This document shows, one piece after another, positions 1-7,461 of a stretch of 34,846 nucleotides of DNA. How positions within the stretch are numbered: position 1 is the first letter of the stretch; each line of letters starts with the position of its first letter. The notes beneath the pieces were generated by a model. The model was given only the letters and a program-made list of their open reading frames with translations. It was not told where the DNA came from and did not search any database. The translations under genes were made by a program, and so were the position numbers. The stretch comes from CALFER01 sp964472395 (lineage in GTDB: Bacteria > CSSED10-310 > CALFER01), in contig CAYYMM010000039.1 in the NCBI GenBank assembly GCA_964472395.1, forward strand, positions 1-34,846, read 5' to 3'.

Positions 1-2280
1 GATTTCTTTTTGATTGGCCAGCTCGGTAACATTACCGACCAGAGGAATCATGATCTCAGGATGCACCTTGATGCTCTCGTTGTGAACATCCAATGCCGCT
101 TCTATAATCGCGCGAACCTGCATTGCAGTGACCTCTGGGTAACTGATTCCGAGGCGACAGCCGCGATGACCCAGCATCGGGTTGAACTCATGCAGCGAAT
201 TGACGATTTTCCTGATTTCTTCGACCGAAACATGCATTGCATCAGCCATTTCCTGCTGACCTTCATCATCATGCGGTACGAATTCATGAAGAGGGGGATC
301 CAAGGTGCGGATGGTGGCGGGGCGTCCTTCGAGAGCTTTGAAAATTCCGTAGAAATCAGAGCGCTGCAGCGGGAGCAGTTCGGCGAGAGCCTGATTGAAC
401 TGCTCTTCAGGGGCTGCCAGGGCCGCGCGAATCACTTCGATTTTCGCCGGATCGGTCTCATTGACCAGTTCGTTTCTCAACTGCTTTACTCGTTCGGCCA
501 CAAGTATCAGACGGCGGAACGATGTGATCCGTTCCCCTTCGAAGAACATATGCTCCGTCCGGCACAATCCAATGCCCTCTGCACCGAATCGGACTGCGAC
601 CTGCGTATCACGAGGTGTGTCCGCATTCGTACGAACCTTCAAACGACGGATTTCATCAGCCCAGCCCATCAGAATCTGGAAGGGGCCACTGAGTTCCGGG
701 GGCTTCGTTTTGATGCGTCCCTGATACACGATTCCAAGCGAACCGTTCAGACTGATCCAATCCCCTTCTTTCAGCACATGTCCGGAAACCGTCAATGTCT
801 TCTTCTCATAGTTGACCTGGATCTCACCCGCGCCTGCGACACAGCATTTCCCCATCCCGCGGGCCACGACTGCAGCATGCGATGTCATACCGCCGCGCGC
901 CGTCAAAATACCCATGGCGACGGCCATACCACCGATGTCTTCGGGGGACGTTTCGACACGAACCAGAATCACCGGTTCACGATCCTTTTCCGGAACACCC
1001 TTCTCGATCTGGGCCTTGACCTGAGCTTCAGCAGATTCAGCGCTGAATACTATCCGCCCGTATGCAGCACCTGGACTTGCAGGAAGGCCCCGGGTCAGCA
1101 TTCTTGCTTCATTCTCCTCCTTCTCCTCGAAGATCGGATGCAGGATCTGGTCGAGAGATGCCGGTTTAATGCGCATGACGGCCTGTTCCTTCGTGATCAA
1201 CCCCTCTTCCACCATATCAACAGCGATTTTTACGGATGCAAATGTCGTCCGCTTTCCATCACGAGTCTGAAGGATGTAGAGTTTTCCTTGCTGGATTGTG
1301 AATTCGAGATCCTGCATGTCCCGATAGTGCTTCTCCAATGTTTGCCGGACTGACAGGAGTTCCTCGAAAATGCGAGGATTCTCTTTGTTCAGAACGTCGA
1401 TCGAAAGAGGCGTGCGAATCCCTGCAACGACATCCTCGCCCTGAGCATTCATCAGATACTCACCGTAGAATGTGTTCTCACCGGTCGACGGATTTCGAGT
1501 GAAAGCAACGCCTGTTCCGCTGTCATCGCCTAGGTTACCGAACACCATGGCCTGAACGTTGACTGCGGTTCCGATGAGTCCTCGGATGTCATTCAATTCA
1601 CGATATTTGTTCGCGCGCGGATTGTTCCATGACCGAAATACCGCTTCGATCGCCTTCAATAACTGATCGTGCGGATCGGTCGGGAATTTTTCGTTCGTGG
1701 ATCGTTCATAGATCGCTTCATAGCGGCTGATCAGTGTTTCGAGATCCGATTCGTTCAGCTCCGTATCCAATTTCACACCACGGTCTTTTTTAAGATGATC
1801 GATTGCATCTTCAAACTCGTGATGCGGAACATTCATGACCACATCGCCGAACATCTGCATGAAGCGACGAAATACATCGAGTGCAAACCTGCGATTGCCG
1901 GATTTCTTCGCCATGCTCTCAACAACCGTCCGATTTACTCCCAGATTCAGAACCGTATCCATCATTCCCGGCATCGAACTGGCCGCACCGGAACGAACGG
2001 ACACGAGTAATGGTTGATCCGGATCACCGAACCGCGCATTCATGACCGATTCGAGTTTGCGAATGTTCTCGTCCAATTCCCCATACAGAGCTTCCGGTGT
2101 ACGTTGCCCATTATCATAATAGCTCTTGCAAACTTCTGTGGTGATCGTAAATCCCGGTGGAACCGGTATACCGATATTGGTCATCTCTGCCAGATTTGCG
2201 CCTTTTCCGCCGAGCAACTCTTTCATCGTCTTGTTGCCTTCGGCCTTCCCGTTTCCGAAAAAATAAATCAGCTTCGTCAT
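1..2280 (-). CDS. ppdK: Pyruvate phosphate dikinase, C-terminus cut off by window edge
   Basis: This cytosolic enzyme interconverts pyruvate + ATP + phosphate with PEP + AMP + pyrophosphate, a link between glycolysis and gluconeogenesis. The frame is open for 760 codons from the ATG at 2280 to base 1. The N-terminal ATP-grasp part carries GGKGANLAEM near residue 25, SVRSGAASSMPGMMDT near residue 95 and a 'DSGTGVAFTRNP' stretch. The central phosphohistidine domain has the signature GGMTSHAAVVARGMG, with the swivelling histidine at about residue 468 and the adjacent threonine (466) that is the regulatory phosphorylation site in known PPDKs. The PEP/pyruvate barrel follows, but roughly the last 120 residues, including the catalytic cysteine, lie outside the window. 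The start is supported by AAGGAG six bases upstream. The gene lies 130 bp downstream of a winged-helix-like gene on the same strand. A regulatory protein (PDRP) would be needed for threonine control and is not seen here. Confidence 0.97.
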   Translation of the reverse strand, partial: MTKLIYFFGNGKAEGNKTMKELLGGKGANLAEMTNIGIPVPPGFTITTEVCKSYYDNGQRTPEALYGELDENIRKLESVMNARFGDPDQPLLVSVRSGAASSMPGMMDTVLNLGVNRTVVESMAKKSGNRRFALDVFRRFMQMFGDVVMNVPHHEFEDAIDHLKKDRGVKLDTELNESDLETLISRYEAIYERSTNEKFPTDPHDQLLKAIEAVFRSWNNPRANKYRELNDIRGLIGTAVNVQAMVFGNLGDDSGTGVAFTRNPSTGENTFYGEYLMNAQGEDVVAGIRTPLSIDVLNKENPRIFEELLSVRQTLEKHYRDMQDLEFTIQQGKLYILQTRDGKRTTFASVKIAVDMVEEGLITKEQAVMRIKPASLDQILHPIFEEKEENEARMLTRGLPASPGAAYGRIVFSAESAEAQVKAQIEKGVPEKDREPVILVRVETSPEDIGGMAVAMGILTARGGMTSHAAVVARGMGKCCVAGAGEIQVNYEKKTLTVSGHVLKEGDWISLNGSLGIVYQGRIKTKPPELSGPFQILMGWADEIRRLKVRTNADTPRDTQVAVRFGAEGIGLCRTEHMFFEGERITSFRRLILVAERVKQLRNELVNETDPAKIEVIRAALAAPEEQFNQALAELLPLQRSDFYGIFKALEGRPATIRTLDPPLHEFVPHDDEGQQEMADAMHVSVEEIRKIVNSLHEFNPMLGHRGCRLGISYPEVTAMQVRAIIEAALDVHNESIKVHPEIMIPLVGNVTELANQKEI

Positions 2281-2303
2281 CTGTATCTCCTTAATAAAAG
2301 CTG

Positions 2304-2331
2304 AATGCCTACAAGAACCTCAGTAGGCATT
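2304..2331 (-). promoter_or_regulatory. Hairpin in the ppdK leader
   Basis: A perfect 9-bp inverted repeat (AATGCCTAC / GTAGGCATT) encloses a 10-base loop. It sits between the stop of the winged-helix-like gene and the ppdK ribosome binding site (AAGGAG near 2287-2292). On the minus strand only four T residues follow within a few bases, so it is a poor intrinsic terminator. It could be a weak attenuator, an mRNA-stabilising stem or a protein-binding site. No function is proven. Confidence 0.4.
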
Positions 2332-2410
2332 TCGAGCTGCTTGTGACATCCTACACAACTCCCGCAGCAGCAATCCGGAAGTCCAGCAATGGAATATCAG
2401 TCAGATCGGG

Positions 2411-3073
2411 TTATGACAAGTGAAATTTGCTTCCCTTGCCTTCAATCACTTTTTTATCCGCAATCAATTCCTTCAGGATAATTTCAAGCCCGGAAGGGTT
2501 GCGTCCAAGAACGGCGGCTAGTTCTGCGATGGTTAATCCTTCAGGACGACCTCTGAACGCCGTCAGTGTTTTAAACTTCAGGATTTCTTTTTCCCTGACC
2601 GACATCTCAGGCATATCGACCGGGACCTTCTCCGGTGCGGGCGTATCAAGCACTTTGGCATCCACGACCCGTCGACGGGTCGCCGATCGCTCCGCAGCCG
2701 GAGGCACATCAGATACCTGCCCTTTCAAACTATATATTTTATCGTTTTTCAGTATTTTATCCTGAGCGATGAGTCTTCGTATCGGAATGCGCAGGAAGTG
2801 CCATTGTACTGCTAGCGAACCAGCAAGTTCCTTCAACGTACATCCACGAGGAAAGTTCGCGAGCGCCCCCAATACTTTTCCCTCAAGCTCGGTAAATTCC
2901 TTCTGGCCGGTTTTTTTCGGGAGACTGCTCTTCTGCAACCTTTCACCGCCGGTTTTCCGATGCTCCACAACGGGCTTTGCGATTGAACCAGCTCGACCGA
3001 TCTGAACCATGTTCGAATAGAATTCTTCGAATGTTTTCACAAGACCTTTAATAAACAGCTCTAATTCCTGCAT
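2411..3073 (-). CDS. Protein with two tandem winged-helix-like domains, unknown function
   Basis: This 220-residue protein is not a family I can name. Residues 61-117 and 160-220 look like two copies of one winged-helix fold. Each has a hydrophobic helix, a '(T)(L/I)xELA' helix, a recognition-like helix ending in 'LIAxxK(I/V)', and a short beta hairpin ('NDKIYSL', 'GSKFHL'). A basic, proline-containing linker (about 118-159) separates them, and residues 1-25 form an amphipathic helix. A DNA-binding or regulatory role is inferred. I chose the ATG at 3073 because GGAGG lies eight bases upstream. The longer reading from 3088 would place that Shine-Dalgarno sequence inside the coding region. It lies upstream of ppdK on the same strand, so it could regulate or be co-transcribed with it, but that is only contextual. 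Confidence 0.75.
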   Translation of the reverse strand: MQELELFIKGLVKTFEEFYSNMVQIGRAGSIAKPVVEHRKTGGERLQKSSLPKKTGQKEFTELEGKVLGALANFPRGCTLKELAGSLAVQWHFLRIPIRRLIAQDKILKNDKIYSLKGQVSDVPPAAERSATRRRVVDAKVLDTPAPEKVPVDMPEMSVREKEILKFKTLTAFRGRPEGLTIAELAAVLGRNPSGLEIILKELIADKKVIEGKGSKFHLS

Positions 3074-3206
3074 AGTTGAATCCTCCATGCGTTTTCGATC
3101 GCGAGTATCCGCAACCCGAATGTATTCCGTAAGTCTAAATCTATTGTATTCCTATTTCTGGAAGAATGGAAGGATGAAATCATACCTCCCTAACGAATCC
3201 ATAACA

Positions 3207-3235
3207 TGTATAGAGATTGAGTTTATGAAATGCAA
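3207..3235 (-). promoter_or_regulatory. Sigma70-like promoter candidate for winged-helix gene / ppdK
   Basis: On the minus strand TTGCAT (3235-3230) and TATACA (3212-3207) are separated by exactly 17 bases. Transcription would start near 3200, giving a leader of about 125 bases before the ATG at 3073. The match is by eye and untested. Confidence 0.45.
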
Positions 3236-3269
3236 GTCATTCATTCAGGTTTTTTATTGATCCAATGTG

Positions 3270-3303
3270 AAAAAAAAAAGGAGCGACCTGTGAGGTCGCT
3301 CCT
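3270..3303 (-). terminator. Intrinsic terminator of the fibronectin-repeat gene
   Basis: On the minus strand a perfect 11-bp stem (AGGAGCGACCT / AGGTCGCTCCT) with a 3-base loop is followed directly by a run of nine or more T residues. It begins about 15 bases after the stop codon of the secreted fibronectin-repeat gene. This is a textbook Rho-independent terminator that separates that gene from the winged-helix/ppdK unit. Confidence 0.93.
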
Positions 3304-3318
3304 GATTCATCGTGAAAA

Positions 3319-4935
3319 CTATCTACAGGGACCGTAACCGAATGTGTAAAGAGCGTAATCTCCGACTATCTCAGTGATCTGCAGATTCGTCAGCGCTCCC
3401 CAGATCCTGATTCCCGAATAACTCCCCTCAACCTCTGGCCAGACAAACGCCGGGATGACCACTTTAGTCGTCCAACCCGTCGCAAAACTCTCGAGCATGT
3501 AATCCATATCCTGGCTCCACGAATCCGCAAACCAGTAACTTCCCTCGATATCCAATATGACAAACAGGGGGAATGCTTCCGCCTGGTTCGGATTACAGAC
3601 TTCGGCATTCAAATAGCAAGTCTCGCCCGGGCAGAAATATTCATCTCCCATATCGAGCACAACGCCATAGGCTGTGCAGGGGTTCGATGAGGGAGTCGGT
3701 GTCGGATCGGTGGATGAACCAGTTGTAAACATCCAGACATCACCGATGGTCGATGCCTGGTGGGAATCCCGTGTAACGATTTTCCAGTAGTAAGCAGTGA
3801 ACTCCGACAAAGATCCCGGATCATATGTCGCGGATGAAATGCTCTGTGCAATCAGAGGTGGATTCGATGAGTTACCAAGATAAACGTCGTATACGACCGA
3901 GTCTCCGGCATCGGGGTCGCCACCGACCCATGACAGATCTGTCTGAATATACACGCCTGTTGCACCGTTCGCGGGATTGGGATTACTGGCCAGATACGGA
4001 GGATTGTTATCGCCTCCAGCCATAGTGGTAAAATGCCAGATCGGACCCGTTGTCTCTGACCCCCATGCATCTCGGGCAATGATTTTCCAGTAGTAGACGG
4101 TTGAACCGGTCATCGTGCCCGGATCATAAGGCATGGTTGAAATATTCTGAGCGACTCTCTGAGGATTCGAAGACGTTCCGAAATAGACGTCAAATGTCAA
4201 AGTATCACCGGGATCCGGATCATTGCATTGCCATGAAAGATCCGCATTGGTATCGATATTGGTAGCAGCGTCAGTTGGGATGGGATTCACCGGAGCATAC
4301 GGAGCGGCATTCGAACGGGTCTGGAAACTCCAGACCGGACCCGAAGTGGTCGCTTCCCAGTTGTCGCGCGCAAGAATTTTCCAGTAATACTGAGTGTTGG
4401 GTGCCAGATTTGTCGTGCTATAGGATGTTGAACTCTGATGATCATTCACCAAAGGTGGCGGATTGGTCGAACCGAAGTAGACATCATAATTCAAAGTGTC
4501 TTCTGCATTCGGATCACCACCTTGCCATCCCAATGTCACGTCTTTGGGCTGACTTGTCGCTCCATTGCCCGGATTGGGATTGGAAGGTTCGTATGGAGGG
4601 AGATTGTCACCGTATCCCCCTAGATCAGCAGAGGTATAAAATGAATACAAAGGCACATCCTGATATTCAATCGCGTATTGCCATTGCAAATGAGATTCCA
4701 TGTTCTGTTCCCGGATCATCTGCGTAATCTGGCCATTACGATCCGCGGATTGAAGTACTTCAGATATCGTGTTCAATCCCTGAAGTTCATACATGATCGC
4801 TACTCGTTGGAGAACCTCGGTAACGGCGTCAGGATCAATTGTCATGGATTCGTTGTATATTTTTCCTTCGATCGTCCCTAGCGCCGTACCCATGCTCCAC
4901 ATCACCATAAAACCAATTAGTACCGATTTCTTCAT
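3319..4935 (-). CDS. Secreted protein with three fibronectin III-like repeats and a novel Cys-containing C-terminal domain
   Basis: This 538-residue protein has a Sec signal peptide (about residues 1-20, ending near TALG). A helical region (about 30-95) comes next, then three Ig/FN3-like repeats at about 113-206, 211-304 and 311-406. Each repeat has the pattern 'PxNPxxxAT...DLSW...DPD..D...YDVYxG....P......YYWKI.ARD......G..W.F.T'. A PTPTPS linker leads to a C-terminal domain (about 419-538) with cysteines at 420, 435, 440, 447 and 537 and the stretch 'PLFVILDIEGSYWFADSW'. I cannot name that domain, but it looks beta-rich and extracellular. The start follows GGGGGGAT at a short spacing. The gene has its own promoter candidate and terminator, so it is probably monocistronic. 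A surface, adhesive or carbohydrate-associated role is inferred only from the repeats. Confidence 0.88.
   Translation of the reverse strand: MKKSVLIGFMVMWSMGTALGTIEGKIYNESMTIDPDAVTEVLQRVAIMYELQGLNTISEVLQSADRNGQITQMIREQNMESHLQWQYAIEYQDVPLYSFYTSADLGGYGDNLPPYEPSNPNPGNGATSQPKDVTLGWQGGDPNAEDTLNYDVYFGSTNPPPLVNDHQSSTSYSTTNLAPNTQYYWKILARDNWEATTSGPVWSFQTRSNAAPYAPVNPIPTDAATNIDTNADLSWQCNDPDPGDTLTFDVYFGTSSNPQRVAQNISTMPYDPGTMTGSTVYYWKIIARDAWGSETTGPIWHFTTMAGGDNNPPYLASNPNPANGATGVYIQTDLSWVGGDPDAGDSVVYDVYLGNSSNPPLIAQSISSATYDPGSLSEFTAYYWKIVTRDSHQASTIGDVWMFTTGSSTDPTPTPSSNPCTAYGVVLDMGDEYFCPGETCYLNAEVCNPNQAEAFPLFVILDIEGSYWFADSWSQDMDYMLESFATGWTTKVVIPAFVWPEVEGSYSGIRIWGALTNLQITEIVGDYALYTFGYGPCR
3718..4599 (-). repeat. 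Three tandem fibronectin III-like protein repeats
   Basis: This is the coding region for residues 113-406 of the secreted protein. There are three units of about 94-100 residues with shared 'YYWKI(L/I/V)', 'DVY(F/L)G' and 'P(V/I)W.F.T' blocks. The copies have diverged at the DNA level, so this is an old domain duplication rather than a recent tandem array. Confidence 0.85.
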
Positions 4936-4984
4936 GGTATCCCCCCGATTCCATCATGAAAACTGCAAAAATCATCCCTCTATT

Positions 4985-5014
4985 TTTGTATCATCAGCTC
5001 CCCTCATCAGTCAA
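4985..5014 (-). promoter_or_regulatory. Promoter candidate for the fibronectin-repeat gene
   Basis: On the minus strand TTGACT (5014-5009) and TACAAA (4990-4985) are separated by 18 bases, in the 114-bp gap behind the glycosyltransferase operon. The leader to the ATG at 4935 would be about 45 bases. The -35 box matches the consensus at five of six positions and the -10 box at four of six. Confidence 0.4.
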
Positions 5015-5049
5015 GCTGTCGAGAAGCCGATTCATCATCATTCAATCGA

Positions 5050-7461
5050 TCAATCGGGAGGAATTACCAACCCCGGAATTTCTTCCAATTCATGCCTCTG
5101 TAGTCCCAGCGATCGCAAATTACGGATCACGGCAGGTTGCTTCGGGTTGATGACGAGCGAACGCCTCCAGAACGCGATCGCGGCATCCATATTTCCAAGG
5201 CGATAACTCAGTAAAGCCCTGTTATTCAGAATGACCGGATTGTCCGGTGATTTCCTATCCAGAGATTCAAACGCCATCATGGCAGGCTCATACTGTCCCT
5301 GCTCTGCGAGCAACACCGCCCGGTTTATCTCCGTAACAATCGAGTCGGACAATTGTGAAGCACGATTCAGGGCCGCAAGAGCCTCCTCTCCTTGTCCGGA
5401 CTCAGAGTAAGCCGATCCCAAAGCCGACCATACCGCTGCGTGATCCGGCATTTCCTCAGTCAAAATCGCCAGCAGGTCAATCGCATCTCTCGGTTGCCCA
5501 CTTTGGATGTACGCGGTTGACAGATTGTATCGAATCTCCCATGAATTCCGATGATACCGCAATGCAGCCGAAAGCTCCTCGATTGCCTTGTTGAATTGAC
5601 CCTCTTTTAGATAAACAAGACCCAACGACTGATGTGCACGGCCAAGCGCAATCTGTTGATCTTTTGCTTTTAAATAATGCGGAAGCGCTTTTTCAAACTC
5701 GCCACGCTTCATGAAAATGTTGCCCAGGTTATGATGCGCCTGATAAAAATCAGGGTCCAATGCAATCGATTTTTCAGCATACCGTTGCGCACGCTCAAGA
5801 TCACCTCGTTTGAAGCAAATTGCCGACAGATTGTTCAATACCAGATTGTTGTCGAAAGCCATCACCTCGGCGTGCTTTATCATCTCTTCACCGCTATTCG
5901 GATCTCCTTTGTCCAGATACCACTCCGCTCGGTGATAATAATATTCAGCAATCAGTGCTCGGGAATGAAATTCGAGCACAACCGACGATCTGAGCGACCT
6001 ATTGGTTCGAATGAAAGGCCATCGATCGCGTGCCGGTTCAGCCGGAGGTCGACCGTAAAACCGGTAAACATATCCTTCCGGGACAAATATCGCTCTTTCC
6101 ATGTTAGGCAATTCAATCGGGACAGTCGTCATAACAGGCACAGACCAACGTTGTTGCATTGCATCAAAAAACACCCTTCCTTTGTAATCCACCACAATGC
6201 GCACATCCGGTCTAAACTGCATGACATTTTCAAAATACGTGAACACGAAAGGCGAACTCCAACCCTGCGTGACAAGGATCGAGTCAGGATCCAAGGATTG
6301 CATCACACTGATTCCATAATCATAGGCAACCGTATTCATGGATCGATCATTCGGATGATACTGACGCACCAGCATCTGAAATGCCAACCCAAACATCACC
6401 ATTCCGATCGATATCCATCCGTATTTCCTGATTTTCAAAGCAAATCGGATCAGTATCCCAAACCCGAATGACATCCAGATCATCACGAACAGATAAACTT
6501 GCAGGTAGTAAACTTCAATATCGATTATCCGATAATTTAATACAAAGATGAGAACTGAAATCAGAGATACCGTCATACCCCAGAACAATGAACGCTCTTT
6601 TTTAAAACAGAATGCGATTCCCGGTATGGCGACCAGGAGGAGTGGAACTGGCCAGTTTAACACAAGTTTTCGCAGCATACCGACGAAATTACCCCACACA
6701 GCCTCCCAACCGATTCCAAACATGACTGATCGGAATTGACTCCCTGACACATGAAACAAAAATCCCTTCCATTCATGCATTGGAATCCATCGGAAAGTGC
6801 AGGGCAAAACAGAGCGGATCGGGAAATACAGATAGATCGCTGCAGACAGAATTACAAACAACATAACCGATCCGAGACAGAGACGTTTGGAAATCGCATA
6901 TCTGCGTGATCCGAGCATGATCAGAACGCCGGGCATCATAAAGACGGCAAGCAAATGATGCGTCAACGCCAGTCCGATTAACCAACCAAGCAACATGTAA
7001 TCTCGAATCGAGACGCTTCGGACACAGCGATGGGCAACAACAATCAGTATGACCAGTAATAGAAAGTGCATTCCGTATACTTCCTGAATCACACACTGCG
7101 ACCACAGTGTCGGCGAAAGCCCGGCGATTACAGGCATAAACAGCGCTTCCGACCCACCAATTCCGCGCCTGATCCACATCATGAGAATGGTAACCGCGAG
7201 AGCTCCGGTAATCGCCGAAAACAATGCGATCCTGTGCGCGATATTACTCAAGGGAATCAAAACCGAAAACGCATGGATCATCGTATTGTAAGCTGCATAA
7301 CCCGTGGGATGTGGGATTCCCAGGACACTTCCACACGTCGTCAGTTCACCGCTGTCGGCCGTAAACACCTCGGTGGATGATGTCCTGAGATAAACGGTAA
7401 ACAAGCATAAGAAGACAAGTGGACCGATCCATCTCTTGATCCCACTCGCCCTTATCGACAT
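5050..7461 (-). CDS. DUF2723-family GT-C glycosyltransferase-like membrane protein with C-terminal TPRs
   Basis: This 803-residue protein is the last gene of the envelope operon. The N-terminal half has about ten hydrophobic segments and the hallmark of DUF2723 (protein O-mannosyltransferase-like) proteins: 'DSGEL' at 36-40 and 'LGIPHPTGY' at 47-55. In GT-C enzymes an acidic pair after the first membrane helix is catalytic and the sugar donor is usually lipid-linked. From about residue 505 to the end there are some seven or eight tetratricopeptide repeats (for example 'AHHNLGNIFMKRGEFEKALPHY'), likely periplasmic and used to bind an acceptor or partner. The start ATG overlaps the end of the upstream O-antigen-ligase-like gene by 10 bases, with GAGG just upstream, indicating translational coupling. 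The acceptor (protein or glycan) cannot be read from sequence. Confidence 0.85.
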   Translation of the reverse strand: MSIRASGIKRWIGPLVFLCLFTVYLRTSSTEVFTADSGELTTCGSVLGIPHPTGYAAYNTMIHAFSVLIPLSNIAHRIALFSAITGALAVTILMMWIRRGIGGSEALFMPVIAGLSPTLWSQCVIQEVYGMHFLLLVILIVVAHRCVRSVSIRDYMLLGWLIGLALTHHLLAVFMMPGVLIMLGSRRYAISKRLCLGSVMLFVILSAAIYLYFPIRSVLPCTFRWIPMHEWKGFLFHVSGSQFRSVMFGIGWEAVWGNFVGMLRKLVLNWPVPLLLVAIPGIAFCFKKERSLFWGMTVSLISVLIFVLNYRIIDIEVYYLQVYLFVMIWMSFGFGILIRFALKIRKYGWISIGMVMFGLAFQMLVRQYHPNDRSMNTVAYDYGISVMQSLDPDSILVTQGWSSPFVFTYFENVMQFRPDVRIVVDYKGRVFFDAMQQRWSVPVMTTVPIELPNMERAIFVPEGYVYRFYGRPPAEPARDRWPFIRTNRSLRSSVVLEFHSRALIAEYYYHRAEWYLDKGDPNSGEEMIKHAEVMAFDNNLVLNNLSAICFKRGDLERAQRYAEKSIALDPDFYQAHHNLGNIFMKRGEFEKALPHYLKAKDQQIALGRAHQSLGLVYLKEGQFNKAIEELSAALRYHRNSWEIRYNLSTAYIQSGQPRDAIDLLAILTEEMPDHAAVWSALGSAYSESGQGEEALAALNRASQLSDSIVTEINRAVLLAEQGQYEPAMMAFESLDRKSPDNPVILNNRALLSYRLGNMDAAIAFWRRSLVINPKQPAVIRNLRSLGLQRHELEEIPGLVIPPD

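Noticed and set aside
10..1353. Open frame of 447 codons on the plus strand
   Set aside because: It is antisense to pyruvate phosphate dikinase in the mirrored codon phase. The minus-strand frame carries unmistakable PPDK motifs, and the plus-strand translation shows no family features.
3061..3183. Possible 40-codon gene on the minus strand ahead of the winged-helix gene
   Set aside because: Its GGGAGG is only one base from the ATG, too close for normal initiation, and it overlaps the better-supported start at 3073. I list it only as a leader oddity, not as a gene.
4275..4727. 150-codon plus-strand frame inside the fibronectin-repeat gene
   Set aside because: It is a shadow of the repetitive minus-strand coding region. 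It has no ribosome binding site and no recognisable features.
5677..6471. 264-codon plus-strand frame inside the DUF2723/TPR gene
   Set aside because: It is antisense to a long frame with clear membrane and TPR features, and its own composition (rich in His, Arg and Ser) is typical of a shadow frame.
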